From assembly GCA_905182335.1 (NCBI GenBank), contig CAJJBE010000005.1, positions 62,001 through 126,000 on the forward strand: a DNA stretch of 64,000 bases, given 5' to 3'. The position numbers were made by a program, and so were the translations under genes. The DNA comes from Flavobacteriales bacterium UBA4466. Lineage in GTDB: Bacteria; Bacteroidota; Bacteroidia; Flavobacteriales_D; Crocinitomicaceae. Of this stretch, positions 1-7,692 are shown one piece after another (within the stretch, counting starts at the first letter, position 1; each line of letters opens with the position of its first letter). The notes under the pieces were generated by a model. It saw nothing but the letters and a program-made list of their open reading frames with translations, did no database searches and was not told the DNA's origin.

Positions 1-1
1 G

Positions 2-832
2 AAACCGTTGCCTTATAAGTCAATCAGTGGAATGGAGCATCTCGATAAAGTTATTGAGATTGATCAAAGTCCAATCGGGAGAACACCTCGCTCTAATCCT
101 GCCACTTACACTAAGCTTTTTGATGAAATCAGGTCATTATTCGCGAATTTACCAGAAGCTCAAATTAGAGGATATAAACCGGGTAGATTTTCATTTAATG
201 TTGTTGGAGGTAGGTGTGAAACATGCAAAGGTGGTGGTTTGAAAGTCATTGAGATGAGTCTTTTGCCAGATGTTTTAGTAGAATGTGAAACGTGTAACGG
301 GAAACGATATAATAGAGAAACAAATGAGGTGCGTTACAAAGGGAAATCGATTAGCGATGTACTTGAAATGACAATTAGTGATGCCTCTGTATTCTTTGAA
401 AAAATCCCTAAAATGTATCGTATCCTTAAAACACTTGTTTCGGTAGGTTTAGGGTATATTAAATTAGGCCAGCCTTCTACAACATTGTCCGGAGGTGAGG
501 CACAAAGAATTAAGCTGTCAGCAGAGCTTTCTAAACGAGGAACTGGTAATACAATGTATATTTTAGATGAGCCTTCAACGGGTCTTCATTTTGAAGATGT
601 TAAAATGCTGCTGATTGTATTACAGAAACTCGTTAATGAGGGGAATACTGTTTTGATCATTGAGCACAATCTCGATATCATTAAGGTAGCGGATCATGTT
701 GTAGATGTAGGTCCTGAAGGAGGAAAAGAAGGAGGGTATATCGTTTGTAGTGGAACCCCGGAGTCTATCGTAAAGAAATTCAAAAAAGTATCTTATACAG
801 CAATGTATTTAGAGGCAGAATTAAAGGCTTAA
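2..832 (+). CDS. uvrA: Excinuclease ABC subunit A, C-terminal part (5' end outside window)
   Basis: UvrA is the DNA-damage-sensing ATPase of UvrABC nucleotide excision repair in the cytoplasm. The reading frame is open through the left edge, so only about the last 277 residues are present. Visible family marks are the conserved stretch [20 protein letters not shown], the zinc-finger pair CETC...CETC spaced by about 20 residues, the ABC signature [15 protein letters not shown], and the Walker B block [11 protein letters not shown] followed by an IEHN switch histidine. This is the second ABC module of UvrA. The TTG at position 8 is internal and is not the start. The 3' end overlaps the convergent thioredoxin gene by 12 bases. 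It appears intact as far as it can be read. Confidence 0.97.
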   Translation, partial: KPLPYKSISGMEHLDKVIEIDQSPIGRTPRSNPATYTKLFDEIRSLFANLPEAQIRGYKPGRFSFNVVGGRCETCKGGGLKVIEMSLLPDVLVECETCNGKRYNRETNEVRYKGKSISDVLEMTISDASVFFEKIPKMYRILKTLVSVGLGYIKLGQPSTTLSGGEAQRIKLSAELSKRGTGNTMYILDEPSTGLHFEDVKMLLIVLQKLVNEGNTVLIIEHNLDIIKVADHVVDVGPEGGKEGGYIVCSGTPESIVKKFKKVSYTAMYLEAELKA

Positions 833-1318
833 CATTAGGCTGTCTATTTGCTCAAAACTCATTTGACCTAGCATTTTTCCTTCTGGTGAAATGAGGTGTT
901 TAGTTGGTATTGAGGTTACACCATATTTTCGTGCTGTTTCAGAAAGTAGAACAAGATTTGATTGTTCAACAATTTGATGTTTCCACGTGAACCCATCTTT
1001 TTTCGCTACAATAACTCCTGCAGGTTCATTTTTCTCCAAGGCAAATGTAACAATGTAAAGTTTGTCTGAATGTCGACTGTACAGTCTCACTAGGCTTGGG
1101 TTGTCCGCACGACAAGGTTGACACCATGATCCCCAGAAATCTAATAGCACATATTTTCCACGTAAATGCGAAAGTTTAAAGTGCGTTCCATCAATTAATT
1201 TTGCTTCAAAATCAGGAGCAATTTCTCCCGGACGAGCGAAAGATATTTTTATGTAAGCAAAGAAACCTACGTAAATAATTAAAAAAAATATAGGGATGTA
1301 AAGAAGGGCTTTTTTCAT
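821..1318 (-). CDS. TlpA/ResA-like membrane-anchored thioredoxin
   Basis: Predicted periplasm-facing thiol-disulfide oxidoreductase of the TlpA/ResA/AhpC-TSA superfamily. From the ATG at 1318 the protein has 165 residues: one N-terminal hydrophobic anchor (about residues 4-22), then a thioredoxin fold with the CQPC active site at residues 66-69 in the context [11 protein letters not shown] and a cis-proline loop (TSIPT) near the end. An upstream in-frame TTG at 1336 would add six residues (MPIFFF), but the ATG gives a cleaner anchor and I prefer it. Such proteins reduce or oxidise cysteines of exported proteins, for example in cytochrome c maturation; the partner cannot be told here. It stands alone between uvrA (convergent, 12-base overlap) and fabF. 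Confidence 0.85.
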   Translation of the reverse strand: MKKALLYIPIFFLIIYVGFFAYIKISFARPGEIAPDFEAKLIDGTHFKLSHLRGKYVLLDFWGSWCQPCRADNPSLVRLYSRHSDKLYIVTFALEKNEPAGVIVAKKDGFTWKHQIVEQSNLVLLSETARKYGVTSIPTKHLISPEGKMLGQMSFEQIDSLMLSL

Positions 1319-1461
1319 AAAAAAGAAGATAGGCAATAGCCTGTTTTTAGTATGTATATACTTTTTTATAAAACGTACTACAGATTGATAATTATTCGGT
1401 TTTATATGAACAAAATATAGAACAGCATTAATCTAAATTAATCATTGGCTTTTAACTTTCT

Positions 1462-2709
1462 TTATACATATTTCTTGAAAATGATTGAGGCAATGTGCCC
1501 ACCAAATCCAAAAGTATTACTCATCGCATATGTCATTTCTTTTTTATGTCCTTTTCCTAAAGGGAAATCATAATGATCTTTAAAGTCGGGCTCTACATTC
1601 GTTGTGTTAATTGTTGGAGGTACGATTCCATCTTGCAAAGCCATCAAACTTGCAATTCCTTCAATAGCACCAGCAGCACCAAGTAAGTGTCCTGTCATTG
1701 ATTTGGTTGCAGAGATTGAAAGCGACTGGCGCTTCCCGAATACACGGTCTACCGCAATCAACTCACTTTTGTCTCCTTGCGGAGTTGATGTCGCATGCAT
1801 ATTAATATAATCAATATCATCTGCTTTAATTTCAGCTTCGCGCATTGCTTCTATCATTCCCAAGACAGCTCCTTCTCCTTCAGGATGTGTTCCGGTTAGG
1901 TGATATGCATCTGCAGCTTGTCCACCGCCAACAACTTCTCCAAATATTTTTGCACCACGCTTCTTTGCGTGCTCATACTCTTCAAAAATCAATGCACCTG
2001 CACCCTCTCCCATAACAAAACCATCTCTGGAAACATCAAAAGGCCTAGAAGCTGATTCAGGAGTATCATTTCGAGTTGATAATGCTTTTGCGGATTGGAA
2101 CCCTCCGATTGCAGACTCTGTAATTGCAGCCTCCGAACCACCCGTGATAATCATATCTGCCTTGTCCCATTTGATATGGTTAAAAGCTTCAACCATAGCG
2201 GTATTTGAAGTTGCACAAGCAGATACCGGACAGAAGTTAACACCTCTTAATCCGTATTTTATCGAGATAATTCCTGATGCAATATCTACTAGTATTCTTG
2301 GAATAAAGAAAGGTGTAAAGCGTGGAGTTCCGTCACCTTCGCAATATTCTTTCATTTGGTTTTGGAATGTTTGAATTCCGCCGTTTCCAGACCCCCAAAT
2401 AACACCAATTCTATTTTTATTTAAAACATCAAAGTCGATATTACCATATGTCAAAGCTTGATCAACGGCGACTAAAGCATATTGCGAAAACGGATCGTAT
2501 TTTCTGATTTCTTTAACATGGAAATGATCTTTTGGATCAAATCCTTTCAATTCACAAGCAAATTGTGCTTTGTGTTTACTTGCATCAAATTTTGTTATCA
2601 GTTTAGCACCACTAATTCCAGCCTGAATGTTATTCCAATAATCATCCAGGTTGTTTCCAATCGGAGTAAGCGCTCCTATTCCAGTAACTACGACTCTTCT
2701 CATAATCAT
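1462..2709 (-). CDS. fabF: Beta-ketoacyl-ACP synthase II (KAS II)
   Basis: Condensing enzyme of type II fatty-acid synthesis: it extends acyl-ACP with malonyl-ACP in the cytoplasm. The 415-residue length fits FabF. The Cys-His-His triad is visible at C165 (PVSACATSNT), H305 (MHATSTPQGD) and H341 (KSMTGHLLGAAGAIE), and the N-terminus reads RRVVVTGIGALTPIG. Two ATGs two codons apart (2709 and 2703) could serve as start. In many bacteria fabF sits next to acpP or fabD; here it is instead the last gene of a sufS-sufE-DUF59 group, only 11 bases after the DUF59 gene, so it is probably co-transcribed with Fe-S assembly genes. Atypical KAS paralogues exist in Bacteroidota, so the exact substrate range is inferred from family membership. 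Confidence 0.93.
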   Translation of the reverse strand: MIMRRVVVTGIGALTPIGNNLDDYWNNIQAGISGAKLITKFDASKHKAQFACELKGFDPKDHFHVKEIRKYDPFSQYALVAVDQALTYGNIDFDVLNKNRIGVIWGSGNGGIQTFQNQMKEYCEGDGTPRFTPFFIPRILVDIASGIISIKYGLRGVNFCPVSACATSNTAMVEAFNHIKWDKADMIITGGSEAAITESAIGGFQSAKALSTRNDTPESASRPFDVSRDGFVMGEGAGALIFEEYEHAKKRGAKIFGEVVGGGQAADAYHLTGTHPEGEGAVLGMIEAMREAEIKADDIDYINMHATSTPQGDKSELIAVDRVFGKRQSLSISATKSMTGHLLGAAGAIEGIASLMALQDGIVPPTINTTNVEPDFKDHYDFPLGKGHKKEMTYAMSNTFGFGGHIASIIFKKYV

Positions 2710-2720
2710 ATTTTACGAAG

Positions 2721-3035
2721 TTATAAAAATCCAAGTTCTAACATTGCCTCTTCACTCATCATATCTTTGTCCCATGGTGGATCAAATACAATGGTCACTT
2801 TGCATGAATTGAATGCAGGGTAATCCGCAACTTTGTCTTCTACCTCTTTAGGCATTGATTCTGCAACTGGGCAGTTTGGAGAAGTCAAAGTCATTTGGAT
2901 TTCAACATTGGTGTCTAAATCAATTTTTACCTCATAGATTAATCCTAATTCGAATACGTCAACTGGGATTTCAGGATCGTATATCGTTTTAAGTATCTCG
3001 ATCACTTTGTTTTCTAATTTTACTATATCTTCCAT
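2721..3035 (-). CDS. DUF59/MIP18-family Fe-S assembly factor (SufT-like)
   Basis: A small (104 aa) DUF59/MIP18 protein. The family takes part in maturation of Fe-S proteins (SufT, the eukaryotic MIP18/CIAO2 proteins, PaaD). The sequence shows the family's N-terminal helix with IYDPEIPVDVFELGLIY and the conserved loop TLTSPNCPVAESMP, with C55 as the likely functional cysteine. It lies two bases from sufE and 11 bases from fabF, and its place directly after sufS and sufE supports an Fe-S role. sufB, sufC and sufD are not in this window, so the scaffold must be encoded elsewhere. Confidence 0.9.
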   Translation of the reverse strand: MEDIVKLENKVIEILKTIYDPEIPVDVFELGLIYEVKIDLDTNVEIQMTLTSPNCPVAESMPKEVEDKVADYPAFNSCKVTIVFDPPWDKDMMSEEAMLELGFL

Positions 3036-3037
3036 AA

Positions 3038-3457
3038 CTATTCTCCTACGATTACCTTAACGGCACCGATTTTCATTTTTTGTATCATACTTGCCAATCC
3101 ATTTGCACGTGTTGGCGATAGGTGTTCTTGTAATCCTATTTCACTAATAAATCGTAAATCGGCTGTCGCAATTGTTTTAGCATCTTCGTTGTTCATCACA
3201 CGGATAAGCAAGCCAATAATTCCTTTAGTTATAATGGCGTCTGAATCTGCACTAAATGACATTTTACCGTCAACCGTTTCCATATCCAACCACACACGTG
3301 ATTGGCATCCTTCAATGAGTCGATCTTCAGTCTTTTTTTCATCTGAAATTAAAGGAAGTTCTTTCCCTAGTTCAATAATATATTCGTATTTATCCATCCA
3401 ATCATCGTAAATTTCAAATTCATCAATGATTTCTTGTTGTTTTTGATCTAATGTCAT
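3038..3457 (-). CDS. sufE: Cysteine desulfuration protein SufE
   Basis: SufE accepts persulfide sulfur from SufS and hands it to the SufBCD scaffold. The protein is 139 residues, normal for the family. The acceptor cysteine is C51 in the motif EGCQSRVWL, and the C-terminal block HLSPTRANGLASMI is also typical. It lies 16 bases downstream of sufS and two bases upstream of the DUF59 gene, in the arrangement expected for a two-component desulfurase. Confidence is high because both the motif and the neighbour fit. Confidence 0.95.
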   Translation of the reverse strand: MTLDQKQQEIIDEFEIYDDWMDKYEYIIELGKELPLISDEKKTEDRLIEGCQSRVWLDMETVDGKMSFSADSDAIITKGIIGLLIRVMNNEDAKTIATADLRFISEIGLQEHLSPTRANGLASMIQKMKIGAVKVIVGE

Positions 3458-3473
3458 TCCTAATCTTTTATCA

Positions 3474-4712
3474 TTAGCGCAACATGTTGATGCTACGGTT
3501 TAACGCCTTAATAAAAACATCTATCTCAGCCATTGTATTGTAAAAAGCGAAAGATGCACGCACTGTCCCTGGGATTTTAAAGAAATCCATTAATGGTTGT
3601 GTGCAATGATGACCTGTTCTTACAGCAACTCCTTGTTTATCTAATAAGGTTCCAATATCAAATGGGTGTAGGCCTTCAATAACGAAAGAAACAACACTTG
3701 TCTTTTCTTTAGAGGTTCCGATAATTCGCATCCCTTCGATTTTGTTCAATTCTTTTGTTGCATAAACACCTAGCTCATGCTCGTGTTTTTGAATAGCGTC
3801 TAAGTCTTGTTTAGCTAGATAATTGATAGCTGATCCAAGTGCTATTCCACCTGAGATATTTGGAGTTCCTGCTTCAAATTTATGAGGAAGAACATTGTAT
3901 GTTGTTTTTTGAAAAGTTACTCGATCAATCATATCACCACCACCTTGGTAGGGGGGCATGCTATCTAAAATATCTTTCTTTCCATATAGAATTCCAACTC
4001 CTGTAGGGCCAAAAACTTTATGTCCTGAGAACACATAGAAATCACAATCTAGGGCTTGTACATCGACAGACATATGCTGAACACTTTGAGCACCATCAAT
4101 TAAAACTTTTGCTCCAACCTTATGGGCAGAATCAATTATATGCTTAATTGGATTGATCGTTCCAAGTGTGTTTGATATATGTGTAACAGAAACCAATTTT
4201 GTTTTCTCATTTAGCAGTTTCTCAAAATCTGAAATGATGAGGTCACCTTTTTCATTGATTGGAATAACCTTCAGCTTACATCCTTTGCGTTCACAAAGCA
4301 TCTGCCATGGGACAATGTTGGAATGATGTTCCATCGCAGAAATGATTATTTCATCTCCTTTCGAAAGTAATTCACCGAACGAATAAGATACAAGGTTAAT
4401 TCCACCCGTCGTCCCAGCTGTAAACAAGACTTCTTCTGAAGTAGGAGCGTTAATATATTTCTGAATTGTTACTCGAGCATCTTCGTATTGAGTTGTTGCC
4501 TCTTGACTCAAGTGATGGACGCCACGATGAATATTCGAATTGTCAAAAGTATAGTAATGCTCAATCGCATCAATCACTACTTGAGGTTTTTGAGAGGTTG
4601 CGCCGTTGTCAAGATAAATTAATGGCTTGCCATATACTTTTCTCGAAAGAGTAGGGAAGTCCTCTCGAATTCGATTAAGATCAAATGTTTGTATGTTTTC
4701 TTCTGTCATCAT
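3474..4712 (-). CDS. sufS: Cysteine desulfurase SufS
   Basis: PLP-dependent class V aminotransferase-fold enzyme that takes sulfur from L-cysteine for Fe-S cluster assembly. It is 412 residues long. The PLP lysine is K232 in VFSGHKVFGPTGVG, and the catalytic persulfide cysteine is C370 in RTGHHCTQP, placed as in group II (SufS-type) desulfurases. The N-terminal block IYLDNGATSQKP is also diagnostic. Two adjacent ATG codons (4712 and 4709) are equally plausible starts. It is the first gene of a leftward operon sufS-sufE-DUF59-fabF. A -7-type promoter box lies only about six bases upstream of the start, which suggests a very short or absent 5' leader. Confidence 0.96.
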   Translation of the reverse strand: MMTEENIQTFDLNRIREDFPTLSRKVYGKPLIYLDNGATSQKPQVVIDAIEHYYTFDNSNIHRGVHHLSQEATTQYEDARVTIQKYINAPTSEEVLFTAGTTGGINLVSYSFGELLSKGDEIIISAMEHHSNIVPWQMLCERKGCKLKVIPINEKGDLIISDFEKLLNEKTKLVSVTHISNTLGTINPIKHIIDSAHKVGAKVLIDGAQSVQHMSVDVQALDCDFYVFSGHKVFGPTGVGILYGKKDILDSMPPYQGGGDMIDRVTFQKTTYNVLPHKFEAGTPNISGGIALGSAINYLAKQDLDAIQKHEHELGVYATKELNKIEGMRIIGTSKEKTSVVSFVIEGLHPFDIGTLLDKQGVAVRTGHHCTQPLMDFFKIPGTVRASFAFYNTMAEIDVFIKALNRSINMLR

Positions 4713-4717
4713 TAGTG

Positions 4718-4725
4718 TAAAGATA
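4718..4725 (-). promoter_or_regulatory. Candidate -7 promoter box of the suf operon
   Basis: On the minus strand the sequence reads TATCTTTA, seven of eight positions of the Bacteroidota -7 consensus TAnnTTTG. It ends about six bases before the first sufS ATG. No convincing TTG -33 element is seen at the usual spacing of about 19 bases (TTAA there). The transcript would be leaderless or nearly so. Confidence 0.45.
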
Positions 4726-4783
4726 CGAAATCCTCTTATTTCGATTAATTCTAAACAAGAATAATATAGTCTACTATGACTAA

Positions 4784-5515
4784 TTATTTTTTTGTAAAAA
4801 ACATTAAGAATTCTTGATTGCCACTTTCACCGATTATTGGGGAAGTTATATGGCCTTTATATTCTAGGTTATTTGACTCTCCAGCTGTCTTTACGTCTTG
4901 AATCGTTGGATAGAAAAGGCTCTTCTTTTTTATAAAGCCTGTTTTGGAAACAAACTGTTTGTCAACTTCTAATTCTAAATGAATTAATGCGATTACGAAT
5001 CCTCCACTTTTTAAAATCGGATGTACAAAAGGAAATACTCTCTTGAGACCTAATGTTTTTTGGTTAATTACACAACCATCTACTACATCAGTAATTGTAT
5101 TTGAATTAATTTCACGAACCATCATGTCACTTAAATCAACTACGTCTTGATGCGCCGAAACAACTCTATCTAACTCATTGTTAGCCAGCCCTATACTGTA
5201 TATTTTGGCAGCATTGTGATTAATCAAAACTTCAGTGAATGCATCACGACAACCAATTTCTAAAATCATTTTTCCTGTAATTTCAGGAGACCAAGTTTTA
5301 ATTGCATCCTCAAGTTTAGCAGCGCTAATAGAGGAAAAGGAAAGGTCTTCCTTAACAAGTTCAATAATACAATCAGTTGGAAATTTACGCCCGCTCTTGG
5401 TAATGAGTTTACCATTCACTTTTACACCAATTTCTCGAATGGTTTTTTCAGCTATTCCACGGGTCTCCACAAGGCCTCGTTGGATTAAAATTTTATCTAA
5501 ACGTTCTTCAATCAT
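4784..5515 (-). CDS. TlyA-like protein with degenerate methyltransferase motifs
   Basis: This looks like a TlyA/hemolysin-A family protein, normally an rRNA 2'-O-methyltransferase made of an S4 RNA-binding domain and an FtsJ-like domain. Residues 1-55 form a good S4 domain (RLDKILIQRGLVETRGIAEK). The rest keeps the TlyA outline, including the C-terminal SPIIGESGNQEFLMFF, but the active region is altered. Family YVSRGGLKL is SFSSISAAKL here, the SAM loop DVGASTGGFTD is EIGCRDAFTE (one residue shorter), IDVSFIS aligns with an asparagine in place of Asp, and VALVKPQFE is IALIHLELE with His in place of the catalytic Lys. These comparisons are against family motifs from memory, not a computed alignment. 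At 243 residues it is also shorter than typical (about 270). It may bind RNA without methylating it. Confidence 0.8.
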   Translation of the reverse strand: MIEERLDKILIQRGLVETRGIAEKTIREIGVKVNGKLITKSGRKFPTDCIIELVKEDLSFSSISAAKLEDAIKTWSPEITGKMILEIGCRDAFTEVLINHNAAKIYSIGLANNELDRVVSAHQDVVDLSDMMVREINSNTITDVVDGCVINQKTLGLKRVFPFVHPILKSGGFVIALIHLELEVDKQFVSKTGFIKKKSLFYPTIQDVKTAGESNNLEYKGHITSPIIGESGNQEFLMFFTKK

Positions 5516-5519
5516 GGCG

Positions 5520-5527
5520 CAAAGATA
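5520..5527 (-). promoter_or_regulatory. Candidate -7 promoter box of the tlyA-like gene
   Basis: Minus-strand TATCTTTG is a full match to TAnnTTTG. It stops four bases before the ATG at 5515, so transcription should begin at or next to the start codon. No good -33 TTG is visible 19 bases further upstream. Confidence 0.5.
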
Positions 5528-5602
5528 CGTAACCTTATAATTGTATTCTAATACATACGACGATCAATTGATTTGAATTATGTTTTATTCACCATTCCTA
5601 GT

Positions 5603-5610
5603 TATATTTG
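5603..5610 (+). promoter_or_regulatory. Candidate -7 promoter box of the pterin synthase-folE operon
   Basis: TATATTTG matches the TAnnTTTG consensus exactly and lies 17 bases before the TTG start of the PTPS-like gene. The -33 region is weak. It sits in the divergent spacer between tlyA and the pterin genes. Confidence 0.5.
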
Positions 5611-5627
5611 TAATATAAATTAGAATT

Positions 5628-6059
5628 TTGAAAGCAGTATATATCACTCGTAGAGAAACGTTCAATTCAGCTCACAAGTTGTTTAGAGAGGATTGGACGG
5701 AAGAGAAGAATAAAGAAGTCTTCGGAAAATGTAGCAATCATAATTGGCATGGACATAATTTCACTATTTATGTTACTGTTAAAGGGCTTCCCAATCCAGA
5801 CACAGGATTTGTTATTAATTTAAAGGACTTAAGCCAAATTGTGAAAGATGAGGTCGTAGAACCTTTAGATCATAAAAACCTGAACTTAGATGTGCCATTT
5901 TTAAAAGGAATGTTGGCATCTACAGAGAATGTAGTGATACAGTTGTGGGATAGAATCAAAGAGCCAATTGAAAAAGCTGGTGGAGAATTAGCGAAAATAA
6001 AATTGGTTGAAACGGAAAACAACTACGTAGAATACTTCGGAGGAGCTGAGCCGTTTTAA
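5628..6059 (+). CDS. 6-pyruvoyl/6-carboxy-tetrahydropterin synthase family protein
   Basis: Zinc enzyme that converts dihydroneopterin triphosphate to a 6-substituted tetrahydropterin. The zinc ligands are H16 (SAHKL), H41 and H43 (WHGHNF), with catalytic C35 (GKCSNHN), a D81-H82 pair (LDHKNLN) and a late Glu in VETENN. The wording around these sites (VFGKCSN..GHGHN-like, [15 protein letters not shown]) recalls eukaryotic PTPS of tetrahydrobiopterin synthesis more than E. coli QueD, but the pyruvoyl versus carboxy product cannot be settled by eye. The start is a TTG; no in-frame ATG is available upstream, and homologues begin at this point. The gene is 10 bases upstream of folE, which makes the substrate precursor. 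143 aa. Confidence 0.9.
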   Translation: MKAVYITRRETFNSAHKLFREDWTEEKNKEVFGKCSNHNWHGHNFTIYVTVKGLPNPDTGFVINLKDLSQIVKDEVVEPLDHKNLNLDVPFLKGMLASTENVVIQLWDRIKEPIEKAGGELAKIKLVETENNYVEYFGGAEPF

Positions 6060-6069
6060 TAAACTAAGA

Positions 6070-6663
6070 ATGAAAGAAGAGATTACATACAATGACGAGA
6101 TAACTGAAACGTTATCTAAAAACTTCAAAGTTGTCCTTGAACAAATTGGAGAAGATTCAAACCGAGAAGGTTTATTGAAGACGCCAGAGAGAATGGCAAA
6201 GGCAATGCAGTATTTAACGCATGGCTACGATTTAGTGCCGGATGATATTATTGCCCAAGCTATCTTTCATGAAGAGTATTCTGAAATGGTGATAGTGAAG
6301 GATATTGAAGTGTATTCAATGTGTGAACATCATATGCTTCCATTTTTTGGAAAAGCTCATGTTGCTTATATCCCAAATGGAAAAATTGTTGGTTTAAGTA
6401 AGATACCGCGTGTGGTTGATGCTTATTCTAGAAGACTTCAAGTTCAAGAGCGTTTAACCTTAGAGATTAGAGATTGTATTCAGCGTACATTGAATCCAAA
6501 AGGTGTTGCTGTAGTTATTGAGGCATCTCACATGTGCATGCAGATGAGAGGGGTTCAGAAACAAAATTCAGTTACAACCTCAAGCGCCTTTACAGGTTTG
6601 TTTATGACCAATGAAGCAACCCGTAAAGAATTTATTAACTTAATTCAAGCAAAGCTACATTAA
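6070..6663 (+). CDS. folE: GTP cyclohydrolase I
   Basis: First enzyme of the folate and pterin pathways: GTP to 7,8-dihydroneopterin triphosphate plus formate. 197 aa, close to the family norm. Zinc ligands are C85 and H88 ([14 protein letters not shown]) and C156 ([10 protein letters not shown]); the core [10 protein letters not shown] is intact. It follows the PTPS-like gene by 10 bases and precedes the Bax-inhibitor gene by one base, so the three form one rightward operon. The pairing suggests that part of its product goes to a tetrahydropterin or queuosine branch and not only to folate. Confidence 0.97.
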   Translation: MKEEITYNDEITETLSKNFKVVLEQIGEDSNREGLLKTPERMAKAMQYLTHGYDLVPDDIIAQAIFHEEYSEMVIVKDIEVYSMCEHHMLPFFGKAHVAYIPNGKIVGLSKIPRVVDAYSRRLQVQERLTLEIRDCIQRTLNPKGVAVVIEASHMCMQMRGVQKQNSVTTSSAFTGLFMTNEATRKEFINLIQAKLH

Positions 6664-6664
6664 G

Positions 6665-7381
6665 ATGAGTACTATTTTTAACCAAGAAAATGTAGGTTAT
6701 TCTAAGGCAATAACACGTGATTTTTTCAAGAATGTGTATGGATACATGTTTGCAGCATTGACAATTTCAGGAGTTGTAGCTTATTATGCAGGAATACTTG
6801 AGGTTTTTAGCAAGTATTTCGTTAAAGCAGACGGCTCAGGATTAACACCACTTTTTTGGATAGTTTCTTTTGCTCCTGTTGGTTTAGGTTTATTAATTCA
6901 AATGGCTTATCAAAGGTTATCGATGATTTTGCTACTCATTCTATTCTTCATTTTCTCAGCCTTAATGGGCTTAAGTTTAAGCTCTGTGATGTTGATGTAT
7001 TCAGGAAATGACATTGCATTAACGTTCTTTGTTACATCAGGGGCATTCGGAGGAATGGCAGTTTTAGGATATACAACGAAAACAGATTTGACAAAATTTG
7101 GAAGTTTGATGTATATGGGATTCATAGGGATCTTCATTGCAGGAATAGCAAATATTTGGTTTCAGAGCGATATGATGAGCTTAATGATTGCAATTATTGG
7201 AGTTTTTGTTTTTACAGGTTTAACGGCCTATTACATGCAGTCTTTAAAAAGTATTGCTCAAAACAAACTGATGACTGAAATGGACCGTGCGAAGCTTTCA
7301 TTAATAGGAGGGCTTCAACTATATATATTATTTATCAATTTGTTTTTATCCTTATTAAGAATTATGGGTGGAAGAAATTAG
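6665..7381 (+). CDS. Bax inhibitor-1/YccA family membrane protein
   Basis: A 238-residue inner-membrane protein with about seven hydrophobic segments, an N-terminal amphipathic stretch ending in SKAITRDFFKNVYGYMF, and the family blocks ALMGLSLSSVML and FTGLTAYYMQSLK. This is the UPF0005/BI-1 family (YccA, YbhL); members act as calcium leak channels or as FtsH modulators, but the role here is not known. It lies immediately downstream of folE (the ATG is two bases after the stop) and is probably co-transcribed with it. Confidence 0.9.
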   Translation: MSTIFNQENVGYSKAITRDFFKNVYGYMFAALTISGVVAYYAGILEVFSKYFVKADGSGLTPLFWIVSFAPVGLGLLIQMAYQRLSMILLLILFFIFSALMGLSLSSVMLMYSGNDIALTFFVTSGAFGGMAVLGYTTKTDLTKFGSLMYMGFIGIFIAGIANIWFQSDMMSLMIAIIGVFVFTGLTAYYMQSLKSIAQNKLMTEMDRAKLSLIGGLQLYILFINLFLSLLRIMGGRN

Positions 7382-7453
7382 TCTGTTCGCTATTATGGGT
7401 ATGTTATCTTACGTGTTTAAGGGTTAATAAATTGGTGCAAATATATATTATAG

Positions 7454-7487
7454 ATTTACACGTTTTTTTTTTAAAAAATGTGTAAAT
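7454..7487. repeat. 34-bp near-perfect inverted repeat overlapping a promoter
   Basis: The arms ATTTACAC (7454-7461) and GTGTAAAT (7480-7487) are exact inverted copies, and the pairing continues inward through a G:T step and a run of T against A, giving about 15 pairs around a TTTT loop. The right arm overlaps the -7 box at 7483-7490. As RNA it could be a hairpin at the end of the Bax-inhibitor transcript, though no T-run follows the right arm. As DNA it looks like an operator for a dimeric regulator. Confidence 0.6.
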
Positions 7488-7490
7488 TTG
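7483..7490 (+). promoter_or_regulatory. Candidate -7 promoter box of the 32-codon gene
   Basis: TAAATTTG matches TAnnTTTG exactly and ends 16 bases before the ATG at 7507. It shares bases with the right arm of the inverted repeat, so a protein bound there would be expected to block transcription. Confidence 0.55.
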
Positions 7491-7506
7491 ATAAAAATAA
7501 AATATA

Positions 7507-7605
7507 ATGGCTGACAATTATTTTGAAAAATCAACAGTAGCATTAGGGACAATTGTATCAATTGCTTTAATTTCAATCGTAGTTTCAATTGTTATGTTTG
7601 GGTAA
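7507..7605 (+). CDS. Predicted single-span membrane microprotein (32 aa)
   Basis: A short open frame, ATG to TAA. It encodes a charged N-terminus (MADNYFEKST) followed by one continuous hydrophobic helix of about 20 residues rich in Ile, Val, Ser and Leu, ending in MFG. I recognise no family. In favour of a real gene: a matching promoter box 16 bases upstream, a typical single-pass design with an acidic or polar head, and its place in an otherwise empty spacer of about 310 bases between the Bax-inhibitor gene and the GH3 gene. Against: 32 codons can arise by chance in AT-rich DNA. Conservation in relatives would decide. Confidence 0.5.
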   Translation: MADNYFEKSTVALGTIVSIALISIVVSIVMFG

Positions 7606-7692
7606 GCAATAAAGACGCTTATATAAACTTATTTCCTTGTCTGTATTATGATTTACGGTTTTTTTTTCACCATATTCTAAATCGAATACCGA

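Noticed and set aside
27..242. Overlapping frame inside uvrA
   Set aside because: It is wholly inside the uvrA reading frame, which has the complete family motifs.
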